From Candidatus Bathyarchaeum sp. (GTDB taxonomy: Archaea > Thermoproteota > Bathyarchaeia > Bathyarchaeales > Bathyarchaeaceae): 8,379 nucleotides of DNA. The stretch lies in assembly GCA_003096255.1 (NCBI GenBank), contig PIXS01000136.1, forward strand, positions 1 to 8,379. The letters are read 5' to 3'. Made by a program: the position numbers and the translations under genes. The notes under the pieces are model-generated. The model did no database searches. It was given only the letters and a program-made list of their open reading frames with translations, and had not been told where the DNA came from. Of this stretch, positions 1 through 5,948 are shown one piece after another. Each line of letters begins with the position of its first letter. The first letter of the stretch is position 1.

Positions 1-292
1 CAACAAAACTGATGGCTCTAACAAATTCTCCCTTAGAGCCACATTTTGGGCATTCAGGATTTGATGAGTATGCTTGGATGGCTTCACATTTTGGGCACTT
101 GAACACTGGGGCGTCTGCGTAGCCGAGTTTTATGGTGATCCCTCGTCTTAGTTCTTCGCTGTGTTTTGCTGCCCATACGCCTGTTATGGCTTCCACTAGA
201 GTTGTTTTTCCGTGGTCTACGTGACCTATGGTTCCGATGTTGACTTCAGGCTGCTTAGGTAACGGTATCTGCTTCTTTCGTTTTTGTGACAT
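1..292 (-). CDS. eif2g: Translation initiation factor aIF2, gamma subunit (N-terminal part, runs off the left edge)
   Basis: This is the GTP-binding subunit of archaeal initiation factor 2, which delivers initiator methionyl-tRNA to the small ribosomal subunit in the cytoplasm. Ninety-seven residues are visible. They show the G1 P-loop GHVDHGKT at residues 23-30, the switch-1 region with [12 protein letters not shown] around 49-60, and the subfamily-specific zinc ribbon with cysteine pairs C66/C69 and C81/C84. The last visible residues, RAISFV, lead straight into where the G3 DAPGH motif is expected, so the gene is cut only by the window edge. The ATG at 290-292 is supported by an AGGAG site at 300-304, 7 nt upstream. 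The zinc ribbon separates it from EF-1A and SelB. It lies downstream of an unrelated membrane-protein gene on the same strand but has its own TATA-like box. Confidence 0.96.
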   Translation of the reverse strand, partial: MSQKRKKQIPLPKQPEVNIGTIGHVDHGKTTLVEAITGVWAAKHSEELRRGITIKLGYADAPVFKCPKCEAIQAYSSNPECPKCGSKGEFVRAISFV

Positions 293-341
293 GACTATTC
301 TCCTGGAGTAAATGTAATGCTATGCAACTAGATTCTAAACA

Positions 342-353
342 GTTTATATTAAA
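342..353 (-). promoter_or_regulatory. TATA box of the aIF2 gamma gene
   Basis: On the minus strand this reads CTTTAATATAAA, a good archaeal box A preceded by a purine-bearing BRE-like stretch. A start point about 25 nt downstream, near 320, would give a leader of roughly 30 nt that contains the AGGAG ribosome site at 300-304. It lies just past the stop codon of the upstream membrane-protein gene, so aIF2 gamma is probably transcribed independently. Confidence 0.6.
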
Positions 354-381
354 GGTTCGTGTTTAGCAGTTTTCTGTTTTT

Positions 382-1260
382 CTAACTCTGAGACATTTTC
401 TTGGCTACTGTTATTCCCAATAGGGGCAGAACAATTAACCAGAATTCGGTCAGCTCCAAGAAAGAGAGATACACTGGAACCCATATCGAAACTAGCACAT
501 AGATTACAAAGTAAAGACCAACCAAAGTTAACGTAATTCCTACTAAACTGGTATCTAGTTTTTTCTTTTGTTCGAACGCCAGATATGCTGCTACGGCAAA
601 GATACCTGCAATCAACAAAGTGAGCAAGGAATCTGCTGAGCCGATATAGTGGATTAAACTCCATTGTGGATTTCCCAAGGGCACAAGGGCATATACCCAC
701 ATTAGACTATGCTTAACCCATAAAGCAAAAACGTAGCAGATTCCAGCAATGCCAAGCCATTTGAAGTCAACCGTTTTGTTTATTGATTGTTTTAGTTTCC
801 GACTGGCCATGAACAGAGAGGGAAATATCAGCAGGGGCTGTAACACAAACGAAGCCCCCGTATACATGTTGAAAAAGCCTCCAGGATTTGTGATAGAAGT
901 AACAACATGGTTTATGCCCGATGGCAACAACAAAAGGAAGTAGATTGATTCAAGAAGCATGACTTTGCTGAGTTTTTTGAGGACTCGATCGCTTCCTTTT
1001 GCGAAGAGCCAAGCAGCTTGAAGGGCAAGTAATCCTGCTCCTAATCGTACGTAGACTCCTATTGAGCCAGCAGCTTCCTGCAATAATAAAAGTGGTACAT
1101 TGAAGGTTACTGTTTGGTCAATCATGAACAGATTTAATGTAAAAGGAAATTCGAAAAGAAAAACTGTGGTTAATGCTGCTTGATAGACGCTATACAGTAG
1201 ATATGATGTGGCTACGATTAATAGAGCTGTTTTTACTCCAGAATCGTTACCTAAGTGCAC
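382..1260 (-). CDS. Polytopic membrane protein of unknown function
   Basis: I do not recognise this 292-residue protein. It is strongly hydrophobic, with about eight probable membrane segments near residues 11-31, 54-86 (possibly two), 99-118, 133-151, 166-190, 205-228, 238-259 and 265-285. Short basic loops, such as KGSDRVLKKLSK at 88-99 and SRKLKQSINK at 153-162, suggest cytoplasmic sides. There is no signal peptide distinct from the first segment, and no catalytic or nucleotide-binding motif is visible. The start is GTG at 1258-1260, supported by AGGAG at 1270-1274, 9 nt upstream. That site lies largely within the loop of a small 5-bp inverted repeat (GCTAG 1261-1265, CTAGC 1273-1277). The gene is divergent from the metallopeptidase and precedes aIF2 gamma on the same strand. 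Function remains open. Confidence 0.85.
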   Translation of the reverse strand: MHLGNDSGVKTALLIVATSYLLYSVYQAALTTVFLFEFPFTLNLFMIDQTVTFNVPLLLLQEAAGSIGVYVRLGAGLLALQAAWLFAKGSDRVLKKLSKVMLLESIYFLLLLPSGINHVVTSITNPGGFFNMYTGASFVLQPLLIFPSLFMASRKLKQSINKTVDFKWLGIAGICYVFALWVKHSLMWVYALVPLGNPQWSLIHYIGSADSLLTLLIAGIFAVAAYLAFEQKKKLDTSLVGITLTLVGLYFVIYVLVSIWVPVYLSFLELTEFWLIVLPLLGITVAKKMSQS

Positions 1261-1349
1261 GCTAGTTTTCTCCTAGCTTGATGAATGTTCTGGGGCTTAG
1301 GGAAATACTCAGAATACATGTTCCCATCAAAATCGCTCACAAAAGGCAA

Positions 1350-1383
1350 ACAAACCCAATACATTAATAGTTTTTGGGTTTGT
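1350..1383. repeat. Perfect 10-bp inverted repeat in a divergent intergenic region
   Basis: ACAAACCCAA at 1350-1359 is the exact reverse complement of TTGGGTTTGT at 1374-1383, with a 14-nt AT-rich spacer. The spacer contains a TATA-like ATTAAT stretch that could serve the minus-strand membrane-protein gene. A plus-strand TATA-like CTAATATAT follows at about 1392-1400. The placement between two divergent starts is typical of an operator, but an RNA hairpin cannot be excluded. Confidence 0.55.
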
Positions 1384-1451
1384 GTTAGAATCTAATATAT
1401 GCACGTTGAGGTAAACTGCCGAAAACTACAAGGGTTTTGTCTTAGCGGAAC

Positions 1452-1461
1452 ACTATATATC
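1452..1461 (+). promoter_or_regulatory. TATA box of the metallopeptidase gene
   Basis: ACTATATATC is a box A-like sequence on the plus strand. Initiation about 25 nt downstream, near 1482, would leave a leader of about 20 nt that includes the AGGAG site at 1491-1495. A second TATA-like stretch at about 1392-1400 is a more distal alternative. Confidence 0.55.
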
Positions 1462-1490
1462 AGGCGTTTTCCTATGTCATCAGCCAGTTT

Positions 1491-1495
1491 AGGAG
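1491..1495 (+). promoter_or_regulatory. Ribosome binding site fixing a TTG start
   Basis: AGGAG lies 9 nt before the TTG at 1505-1507. No ATG or GTG in this frame lies nearby, so this site is the main reason for accepting TTG as the start of the metallopeptidase. Confidence 0.65.
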
Positions 1496-1504
1496 ATTGA
1501 AAAG

Positions 1505-1891
1505 TTGTCTTTGCAGTATCATGAAGCTCCAGACGTCAAAAGGTTGGCTGACGAAATTATAGACAGTCTTGGTTTGTCATATGTTGTTCCCGAGGCTGTT
1601 TGCTGTTACCGAAGTAAGGGCTCAAAATCTCGACGGATAATTGCGCGTATTCACGGCTTTGGAAAAATTTGGCAACAAGCGCTTGGTCTTCCACCATCAT
1701 ACGTTATTGAGGTGCTTTCTGAACGGTACGACAAGTTAAGCCAAGAAGACAAAGAGAAAACCGTGATTCACGAACTACTCCATATTCCCAGAGGCTTTAA
1801 GGGAGGGTTCCGTCCCCACAAGGGATACATCAGCAAGAAAAAAGTGGATAAACTGCACAAGGAATACACAAAAAAGAAATCAGGACTGTAG
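1505..1891 (+). CDS. Small putative zinc metallopeptidase (HELLH)
   Basis: The 128-residue protein carries the zinc-protease signature HELLH at residues 89-93, with E90 as the likely catalytic base and H89 and H93 as zinc ligands. It continues IPRGFKGGFRPH, so H105 is a plausible third ligand. This layout (an RIIARIHGFGKIWQ strand region near 44-57, YVIEVLSE near 66-73, then HELLHIP) matches a family of short predicted metallopeptidases seen in archaea and phages (PhageMetallopep-like). It has no signal peptide or membrane segment, so it should be cytoplasmic; the C-terminus is lysine-rich. The substrate is unknown. It is the only plus-strand gene in the window and is convergent with the radical SAM gene. 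SprT-like or archaemetzincin families fit the spacing less well. Confidence 0.85.
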   Translation: MSLQYHEAPDVKRLADEIIDSLGLSYVVPEAVCCYRSKGSKSRRIIARIHGFGKIWQQALGLPPSYVIEVLSERYDKLSQEDKEKTVIHELLHIPRGFKGGFRPHKGYISKKKVDKLHKEYTKKKSGL

Positions 1892-2017
1892 TTCATCAAG
1901 AAGTCCTTTTGTGCTAATCCAAGCAGTCACTTTTTGGAAAGTGCTGTTTATTGTCTCAACAAAGATCAAAATTTCAACGAGCAACACGTTTACTGAAAGA
2001 CTTACACCAGCTCATCT

Positions 2018-3334
2018 TTACCTCAAGCCTACCTTCATTAAGCTGTATCCAACGAATCTACGGACCTTTTGGTTATATGACGATGAACCTGAGCGTTCAA
2101 TATTCAGCTTATAAAGTTCAGTATTCAGGAATTTGTAGTCTGGACCCTTAATCTTTGGCTCAGTTGGGGATCTTGAACCTAAAAATGCGGGGTCTTCACT
2201 CAACAATAAATCGTGTTCCTTAGAGTAGTTATACAAGTTAGAGCCGATAATTGGAGTGTAAAAACTGGGACTATGATGAAAGGGTTTAAGCCTCCGAATC
2301 CAATCCATCGTTTCTATTGCTTCATTTTTGGTTTCTGTGGGCAGTCCATACATCACGTTAGCCCAAACTTTAACACCTAAACTTTGGCAGCATTTAACAG
2401 CTTCAACGTTCTGCTCAACTGTTGTTCCTTTATTCATAAAATCCAGCAACCGCTGATTGAAGCTTTCCAAACCAATAACTATCATCCAGCAGCCAACATC
2501 ACGTAGCCGCTTCACCAAATTAGGGCGCCTCACAATAAAATCGGCACGAGACTGAATGGTAAAAGGTCTACCTATATCCTCGTAACTGTCACAAAACTCG
2601 GCTACATAGTTGGGATTCAAAGTAAAGCTGTCGTCGTCAATCATCAACATCCTGTAGTCGTAACTGTCAGCAAGAAATTTTATCTCCTTCATCAAATTGC
2701 CAACAGACCGCGTTCGGAATTTACCAAAAATCAAGTCTTCTCCAGGCTTACAGAATCCACATTGGAAGGGGCAGCCGCGACCAGAAATCACGTTCACAAA
2801 AGGAGTAGGATAAAAAGAATGTTTAGTGCCTAAAATTTTTTCCATATTAAATATGGAACGGTCTTCGATGGGTAAACTGTTAAGGTCAGGGTGCGTGCCC
2901 TTGACAATTCGGCTAAACGATTGATTGTTCTCTATCAGCTCAGGAAAGGTTACTTCTCCCTCGCCAACAAGTATATGATCAAAAGATGATTTCTCGGCTA
3001 CATAATCGGGGCAAATACTGGGATGAGGACCACCAACAACAGATGGAACACCAAGAGTTTTAGCATATTCCGCAATTTTGGCTGCTTCATGAAAGTCTAT
3101 TGAAGACATGTAAACGCCAAAAAAGTCTGCTTTTGCTAACTTCATTTTTTCATAAACATCGTTCCAGCCACTACATTCACGAAGATCAATCAAATCAACG
3201 CTGTGCCCTCTACTCTTTAGCACCGCACTTAAACTCGCTAACCCATGCTGAATGTAAATGCAGCCTTCATTTTTGCCAAGACTGTTAAAGCCACCAAAGC
3301 CCCGTATGCTAGGAAAAACTAATGTAACTTTCAT
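2018..3334 (-). CDS. B12-binding-domain radical SAM protein
   Basis: This is a 438-residue cytoplasmic radical SAM enzyme of the B12-binding (BchE/methyltransferase-like) class. Residues 1-145 resemble the Rossmann-like cobalamin domain, with VGGPHPS at 100-106 and ILVGEGEVTFPELI at 121-134. No DxHxxG base-off motif is present, as in many members. The radical SAM cluster motif is C188-PFQ-C192-GF-C195 within SGRGCPFQCGFC. It is followed by MIDDDSF at 231-237, IGLES at 287-291 and YGLPTE at 329-334. Substrate cannot be predicted; relatives methylate, cyclise or couple lipids, cofactors and natural products. I chose the ATG at 3332-3334 because MKVTLVFPS is the usual family start and a GGAGATG site sits 9 nt upstream. 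A TTG at 3350-3352 would add six residues but lacks a ribosome site. It follows the fusion gene by 30 nt, so it is probably co-transcribed. Confidence 0.92.
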   Translation of the reverse strand: MKVTLVFPSIRGFGGFNSLGKNEGCIYIQHGLASLSAVLKSRGHSVDLIDLRECSGWNDVYEKMKLAKADFFGVYMSSIDFHEAAKIAEYAKTLGVPSVVGGPHPSICPDYVAEKSSFDHILVGEGEVTFPELIENNQSFSRIVKGTHPDLNSLPIEDRSIFNMEKILGTKHSFYPTPFVNVISGRGCPFQCGFCKPGEDLIFGKFRTRSVGNLMKEIKFLADSYDYRMLMIDDDSFTLNPNYVAEFCDSYEDIGRPFTIQSRADFIVRRPNLVKRLRDVGCWMIVIGLESFNQRLLDFMNKGTTVEQNVEAVKCCQSLGVKVWANVMYGLPTETKNEAIETMDWIRRLKPFHHSPSFYTPIIGSNLYNYSKEHDLLLSEDPAFLGSRSPTEPKIKGPDYKFLNTELYKLNIERSGSSSYNQKVRRFVGYSLMKVGLR

Positions 3335-3364
3335 ACTTTTTTGCATCTCCAAAACCGATTATCA

Positions 3365-4954
3365 TCACAGAATAATCTTGCCCAAGTTTCTCTGAACTTT
3401 ACGTCCATTCCAACGTAGCCTAGAAAATGATTGCTGATACTTGTCTGCAACCGGACTGTAACCCAAAAACAATGCGTTACAGATTACGTACCGATATGGG
3501 ATTTTCAGCAACTTCCTAACACTCTGTTCCAGTTCATATTGAGCAAGACTAATCCAGCAATTACTAACCCCATAAGACTCAGCCATAAGGGACATATTCA
3601 TTGTAGCTGCTGCACTATCCTGCCACACAAGCCGCTCCCAAATTGGCTCAATTTCTTGATTATTCAAAGTTCCTCTTGACTGTAAATCGAAAAGAACTAA
3701 AACAAAACAAGGAGGAAAGACGTTATGTGTCCAATCATCCTTGAGTCTACAAAACTTTCTAACAGTTGTCGCATCGTCTATCAAATGTAAACGTACTCTC
3801 TGGTCGTTCGCTCCAGACGGGGCGTAGGCTCCAGCTTCCAAAATTTTGCGAATAATCTCAGCTCCAACAGGATGATTTGGATACCAAGACCGGACAGACC
3901 TTCTGTTTTTAATGAGTGAAAACAGATATTCCGTGTTTACAGGCTCATTGGTGTAGAACCGTCTCTTCAAATCGTTGCTGAACCAGTTTCTCCATTTGTC
4001 CAGAAAACTCATATCTTTCTTTGCGCTGCAGACTTGTTCAAGCGCGTCAGGCACTTCATCAGCACAGGTGACATACTTCACATAACCTACATCATTTAAC
4101 CATTCCATTACAGTTTCAGTTTTGCCAAGTTTCTGAGGAACCGCTACACATGGTGTACCCGTGATTAAACTGAAGTATACTCCGTGCATACGATCGGTCA
4201 CAACAGCCCGATATTTCTGGAGGTTGTCTAGAAAATGTTTAAGCGTTAGATTCCGGACTTTGTTTGCAACTAAAAAACGATTAAAATGAAAATCTTTTGT
4301 TTCATCAACATACTTACTATACTTTTTGCTTCCTAGAGTTTCAGAATCTGTACGGAACAGCCCTAGAATGCCCTTACGTTTCTGATTTTTCAGGTTTGGT
4401 TTCAAAGTTAACGCAAAATCTGGACAAGCCAAAAGCCGAGCCTTGCCGAAGTGTTTCTGTGCGAATCTGTAGCTCTCTAGGTCTCTGCAGCATAAAGTTA
4501 AATCTCTGTGACTGTTGTATACCCGCTCTGCGACCTCAACAGCATCTTCGTTGGCAAACCGTAAAGTCTTCGGTAGAATTATCACCTTATTTTGTTTTGC
4601 TTCCAAAATCAAACGTTGCCTATTAGCTTCATCACCACCATAACAGTCGCCAACATTTCCGCCATTATGAAACATTAAAAGGTCATTAGGCTCTAAAACA
4701 GAAAGAATTTCATCAGGAGAATCACGCAGAGTAAAATCTTTAACGTCAACTCCACGATATTGATCTTTCAGCCACTTCTTTATGGCGATAGTTTGGGCAT
4801 GATCTCCAATGCTACTTATCCCATCGGGCTGTTCAACCAGCAATATTTTCATTTCGCATTCTTCCTGCATTTCGTGATCTAGTTCATATGTCGCAGGTAA
4901 AACCGAAGCACCACCTTTAACCCACGAAAGTACGTCAAACTTACTGACAGTCAT
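3365..4954 (-). CDS. Polysaccharide pyruvyl transferase-nitroreductase fusion protein
   Basis: The 529-residue protein joins two domains. Residues 35-310 match the polysaccharide pyruvyl transferase (CsaB/WcaK) family: MKILLVEQP, then SIGDHAQ at 48-54, HNGGNVGDCYGG at 96-107, and the hallmark TDRMHGVYFSLITGTPCVAV at 253-272 with R255 and H257. Residues 341-510 match FMN nitroreductases: NRRSVRSWYPNHPV at 350-363, APSGANDQ at 378-385, and DSAAATMNMSLMAESYGVSNCWIS at 446-469. The first domain normally puts pyruvate ketals on surface glycans; the second is an FMN oxidoreductase, so the combined role is inferred as surface-polymer modification. No signal peptide is seen. The ATG at 4952-4954 has GGAGG at 4965-4969. 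Domain one could also start at M35 (4850-4852), leaving a 34-residue extension of unknown role. The downstream radical SAM gene is probably in the same operon. Confidence 0.9.
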   Translation of the reverse strand: MTVSKFDVLSWVKGGASVLPATYELDHEMQEECEMKILLVEQPDGISSIGDHAQTIAIKKWLKDQYRGVDVKDFTLRDSPDEILSVLEPNDLLMFHNGGNVGDCYGGDEANRQRLILEAKQNKVIILPKTLRFANEDAVEVAERVYNSHRDLTLCCRDLESYRFAQKHFGKARLLACPDFALTLKPNLKNQKRKGILGLFRTDSETLGSKKYSKYVDETKDFHFNRFLVANKVRNLTLKHFLDNLQKYRAVVTDRMHGVYFSLITGTPCVAVPQKLGKTETVMEWLNDVGYVKYVTCADEVPDALEQVCSAKKDMSFLDKWRNWFSNDLKRRFYTNEPVNTEYLFSLIKNRRSVRSWYPNHPVGAEIIRKILEAGAYAPSGANDQRVRLHLIDDATTVRKFCRLKDDWTHNVFPPCFVLVLFDLQSRGTLNNQEIEPIWERLVWQDSAAATMNMSLMAESYGVSNCWISLAQYELEQSVRKLLKIPYRYVICNALFLGYSPVADKYQQSFSRLRWNGRKVQRNLGKIIL

Positions 4955-4969
4955 TTCATTGGATCCTCC
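4951..4969 (-). promoter_or_regulatory. Strong Shine-Dalgarno with two competing ATG codons
   Basis: GGAGG at 4965-4969 lies 5 nt before an ATG at 4957-4959 and 10 nt before the in-frame ATG at 4952-4954. The nearer ATG reads ATG AAA TGA, a two-codon ORF whose stop overlaps the true start. Ribosomes placed at the better-spaced codon would stop at once and might reinitiate. This could lower or tune expression of the fusion gene; it may also be chance. Confidence 0.4.
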
Positions 4970-5001
4970 AAAAATCGGATGTAATATAACAGGGATACAA
5001 A

Positions 5002-5055
5002 TCAGTCTCTTGGCGTAGATTTCTGGTCAAAGTTTTCTTCAAGCCTTTCCACCAT
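5002..5055 (-). CDS. Possible 17-codon leader ORF upstream of the fusion gene
   Basis: An ATG at 5053-5055 opens a 17-residue ORF, MVERLEENFDQKSTPRD, ending in TGA at 5002-5004. A strong ribosome site, GAGGGAG at 5061-5067, lies 5 nt upstream, which is the main support. It ends 32 nt before the GGAGG of the pyruvyl transferase-nitroreductase gene, on the same strand. It is hydrophilic and charged, with no run of a regulatory amino acid, so classical attenuation is not suggested. It could be a leader peptide, a remnant of a lost gene, or a chance ORF. Confidence 0.3.
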   Translation of the reverse strand: MVERLEENFDQKSTPRD

Positions 5056-5094
5056 TTTTACTCCCTCAAATCAAGTCGCCTTTCTAAATTAGTG

Positions 5095-5138
5095 TGTAAA
5101 AATTTAGACGTACAATCACTCTGTAGTCTGATTTTACA
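5095..5138. repeat. Imperfect 15-bp inverted repeat (hairpin)
   Basis: The arms pair in three blocks: TGTAAAA 5095-5101 with TTTTACA 5132-5138, AGAC 5106-5109 with GTCT 5126-5129, and TACA 5111-5114 with TGTA 5122-5125, around a 7-nt loop. On the minus strand the outer arm forms part of an AT-rich, possibly TATA-like stretch about 40 nt upstream of the 17-codon ORF. It could be an operator for the fusion-gene operon or an RNA structure. Confidence 0.5.
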
Positions 5139-5167
5139 TAAACAGGATGCTTTCTTTTTAGTTTTTT

Positions 5168-5209
5168 AGAAAAAATACTGTTTTCAACAATGTACCTCTA
5201 TTAGGCTAC
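5168..5209 (+). repeat. 42-bp conserved element, copy A
   Basis: This is the first of three copies of an unrecognised non-coding element. It starts AG-n-AAAAA, has the invariant core TTCAACAAT at 5183-5191, and ends with CT-n-TTAGG-nn-AC at 5198-5209. Copies A and B have the same orientation, 93 bp apart, and their similarity continues past the end into AATATG (to 5216). All three copies agree at 27 of 42 positions with no gap. Confidence 0.75.
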
Positions 5210-5240
5210 AAATATGCTGGCGGTTGCGGGACTGCAGATA

Positions 5241-5260
5241 GTTTTCTTACTCGTGAAAAC
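5241..5260. repeat. Perfect 6-bp inverted repeat between the two 42-bp elements
   Basis: GTTTTC at 5241-5246 pairs with GAAAAC at 5255-5260 around an 8-nt loop. It directly abuts copy B of the 42-bp element, which starts at 5261. It may be a small hairpin in a transcript through this region. Confidence 0.4.
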
Positions 5261-5302
5261 AGGAAAAACCATTTTTTCAACAATCATCTGCTATTAGGAT
5301 AC
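5261..5302 (+). repeat. 42-bp conserved element, copy B
   Basis: This is the second copy, in the same orientation as A. The core TTCAACAAT is at 5276-5284 and the CTGCT-n-TTAGG part at 5288-5298. Just beyond the shared TTAGG, TATTAG 5292-5297 and CTAATA 5302-5307 form a 6-bp dyad that copy A keeps with one mismatch. The AATATG that follows (5304-5309) could act as a weak TATA-like box for a plus-strand transcript. Confidence 0.75.
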
Positions 5303-5348
5303 TAATATGGAAATCAGAACAGAAAAGACATATTCAGTTTTAAGAAAG

Positions 5349-5396
5349 ATTTTGAGCGTTGACCCCCAGAGGTCTGGAAGCCACGCTTTCGAAAAT
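5349..5396. repeat. Compound hairpin downstream of rpsS
   Basis: Three paired blocks nest: ATTTT 5349-5353 with AAAAT 5392-5396, AGCGT 5355-5359 with ACGCT 5383-5387, and an apical CCAGA 5366-5370 with TCTGG 5373-5377. Read on the minus strand it lies about 44 nt after the uS19 stop and is followed by a pyrimidine-rich TCTTTCTT. It may therefore mark the 3' end of the ribosomal transcript. It could equally belong to a plus-strand RNA starting near copy B. Confidence 0.5.
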
Positions 5397-5439
5397 AACA
5401 GAATGGGGTTATGACTACGGTTTTGTCCGTGTCACGTTT

Positions 5440-5847
5440 CTACTTCAAGGGCACATACATTGATGATCTGGATGCACCGATACCTGGAGAACCGTGCCTC
5501 ACTGGCTTGTTTGTGACAGCGAACTCTCCCAAGTAGCAACCGATCATTTCTGGCACTATGTCCACTGGAATGAACTCTTTTCCGTTGTGAACTAGAATAG
5601 TGGCACCCACCATTTCTGGGAGGACTATCATGTCGCGGGCATGAGTTTTGGTTGAAGCCTTTTCTCCTTCTTTCTGAACTTTCTTGGCAGTTCTGATGTT
5701 TTCCAAGAGTGTCCTCTGTGTCGGGTTGAGTCCCCGCATTAAGCTTCGACGCTGCCGCGACGGAAGCAACTTGATGAACTCGTCCATGGACATGCCTTGC
5801 AGTTCCTCAATGCTATGTCCGCGGTAAAAGAATTCTTTTTTCGGCAT
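5440..5847 (-). CDS. rpsS: Small subunit ribosomal protein uS19
   Basis: This 135-residue protein is archaeal/eukaryotic-type uS19 (S15e-like), part of the head of the 30S subunit near uS13. The N-terminal extension [23 protein letters not shown] at 6-28, absent from bacterial S19, and [10 protein letters not shown] at 31-40 are typical of archaea. The conserved core follows: [25 protein letters not shown] at 68-92, then [12 protein letters not shown] at 101-112. The C-terminus [19 protein letters not shown] is diagnostic. Length is normal. The ATG at 5845-5847 has only a weak GTGAG upstream, consistent with a short-leader transcript from its own TATA box. It follows uL2 by about 100 bp, whereas uL22 and uS3, which normally come next, are missing. 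Confidence 0.97.
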   Translation of the reverse strand: MPKKEFFYRGHSIEELQGMSMDEFIKLLPSRQRRSLMRGLNPTQRTLLENIRTAKKVQKEGEKASTKTHARDMIVLPEMVGATILVHNGKEFIPVDIVPEMIGCYLGEFAVTNKPVRHGSPGIGASRSSMYVPLK

Positions 5848-5880
5848 TTTCTGCTCACTTATTCCCTCTTTTGTATCTGG

Positions 5881-5892
5881 ATTTATTAAACA
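5881..5892 (-). promoter_or_regulatory. TATA box of rpsS
   Basis: On the minus strand this reads TGTTTAATAAAT, a box A-like sequence. Initiation about 25 nt downstream, near 5861, gives a leader of about 14 nt before the ATG at 5847, which would explain the weak Shine-Dalgarno. Copy C of the 42-bp element ends 10 nt upstream, in the position expected for an upstream activator site. Confidence 0.5.
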
Positions 5893-5901
5893 TTTCTAGT
5901 T

Positions 5902-5943
5902 GTTACCTAACAGCAGTCAATTGTTGAATTCAGGCTTTTTGCT
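5902..5943 (-). repeat. 42-bp conserved element, copy C
   Basis: This third copy is on the minus strand in the uL2-uS19 gap. The core TTCAACAAT corresponds to 5920-5928, preceded by AGCAAAAAGCCTG and followed at the same spacing by CTGCTGTTAGG. It matches copies A and B without gaps (19 and 18 of the first 24 positions). It begins about 5 nt after the uL2 stop codon and ends 10 nt before the uS19 TATA-like box. Part of the dyad seen in B survives here as TGTTA-GG-TAACA. Confidence 0.7.
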
Positions 5944-5948
5944 CCATT

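Larger units (their letters stand above)
5056..5439. other. Gene-free stretch with repeats and hairpins
   Basis: No ORF with recognisable family features lies here. The stretch contains, left to right, the ribosome site of the 17-codon ORF, the hairpin at 5095-5138, an AT-rich zone with T6 and A6 runs at 5162-5175, copies A and B of the 42-bp element with a small hairpin between them, and the compound hairpin at 5349-5396. The T-runs on both strands could end transcripts from either side. I see no tRNA, no C/D box guide signature, no SRP or RNase P RNA motif. Confidence 0.6.

Noticed and set aside
344..700. Minus-strand ORF of 118 codons
   Set aside because: It overlaps the membrane-protein gene in another frame, has no family features and no good ribosome site.
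1297..1323. Imperfect palindrome GGAA...TTCC upstream of the membrane-protein gene
   Set aside because: Only the outer four bases pair; the inner positions do not.
1966..1995. Possible fourth copy of the 42-bp element around TTCAACGAG
   Set aside because: Only part of the core matches and the CT-n-TTAGG part is absent at the right spacing.
1911..2151. Two overlapping plus-strand ORFs of about 66 codons in the convergent gap
   Set aside because: They run into the 3' end of the radical SAM gene, have no clear ribosome sites and show low-complexity, non-protein-like composition.
3335..3352. TTG at 3350-3352 as the start of the radical SAM protein
   Set aside because: It has no ribosome site of its own; the GGAG it overlaps fits the ATG at 3332-3334, where the family's MKVTLVFP start lies.
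5168..5302. The paired 42-bp elements as a short CRISPR array
   Set aside because: There are only two degenerate copies here plus one inverted copy 600 bp away, with a hairpin in the gap, no further repeats at regular spacing and no cas genes.
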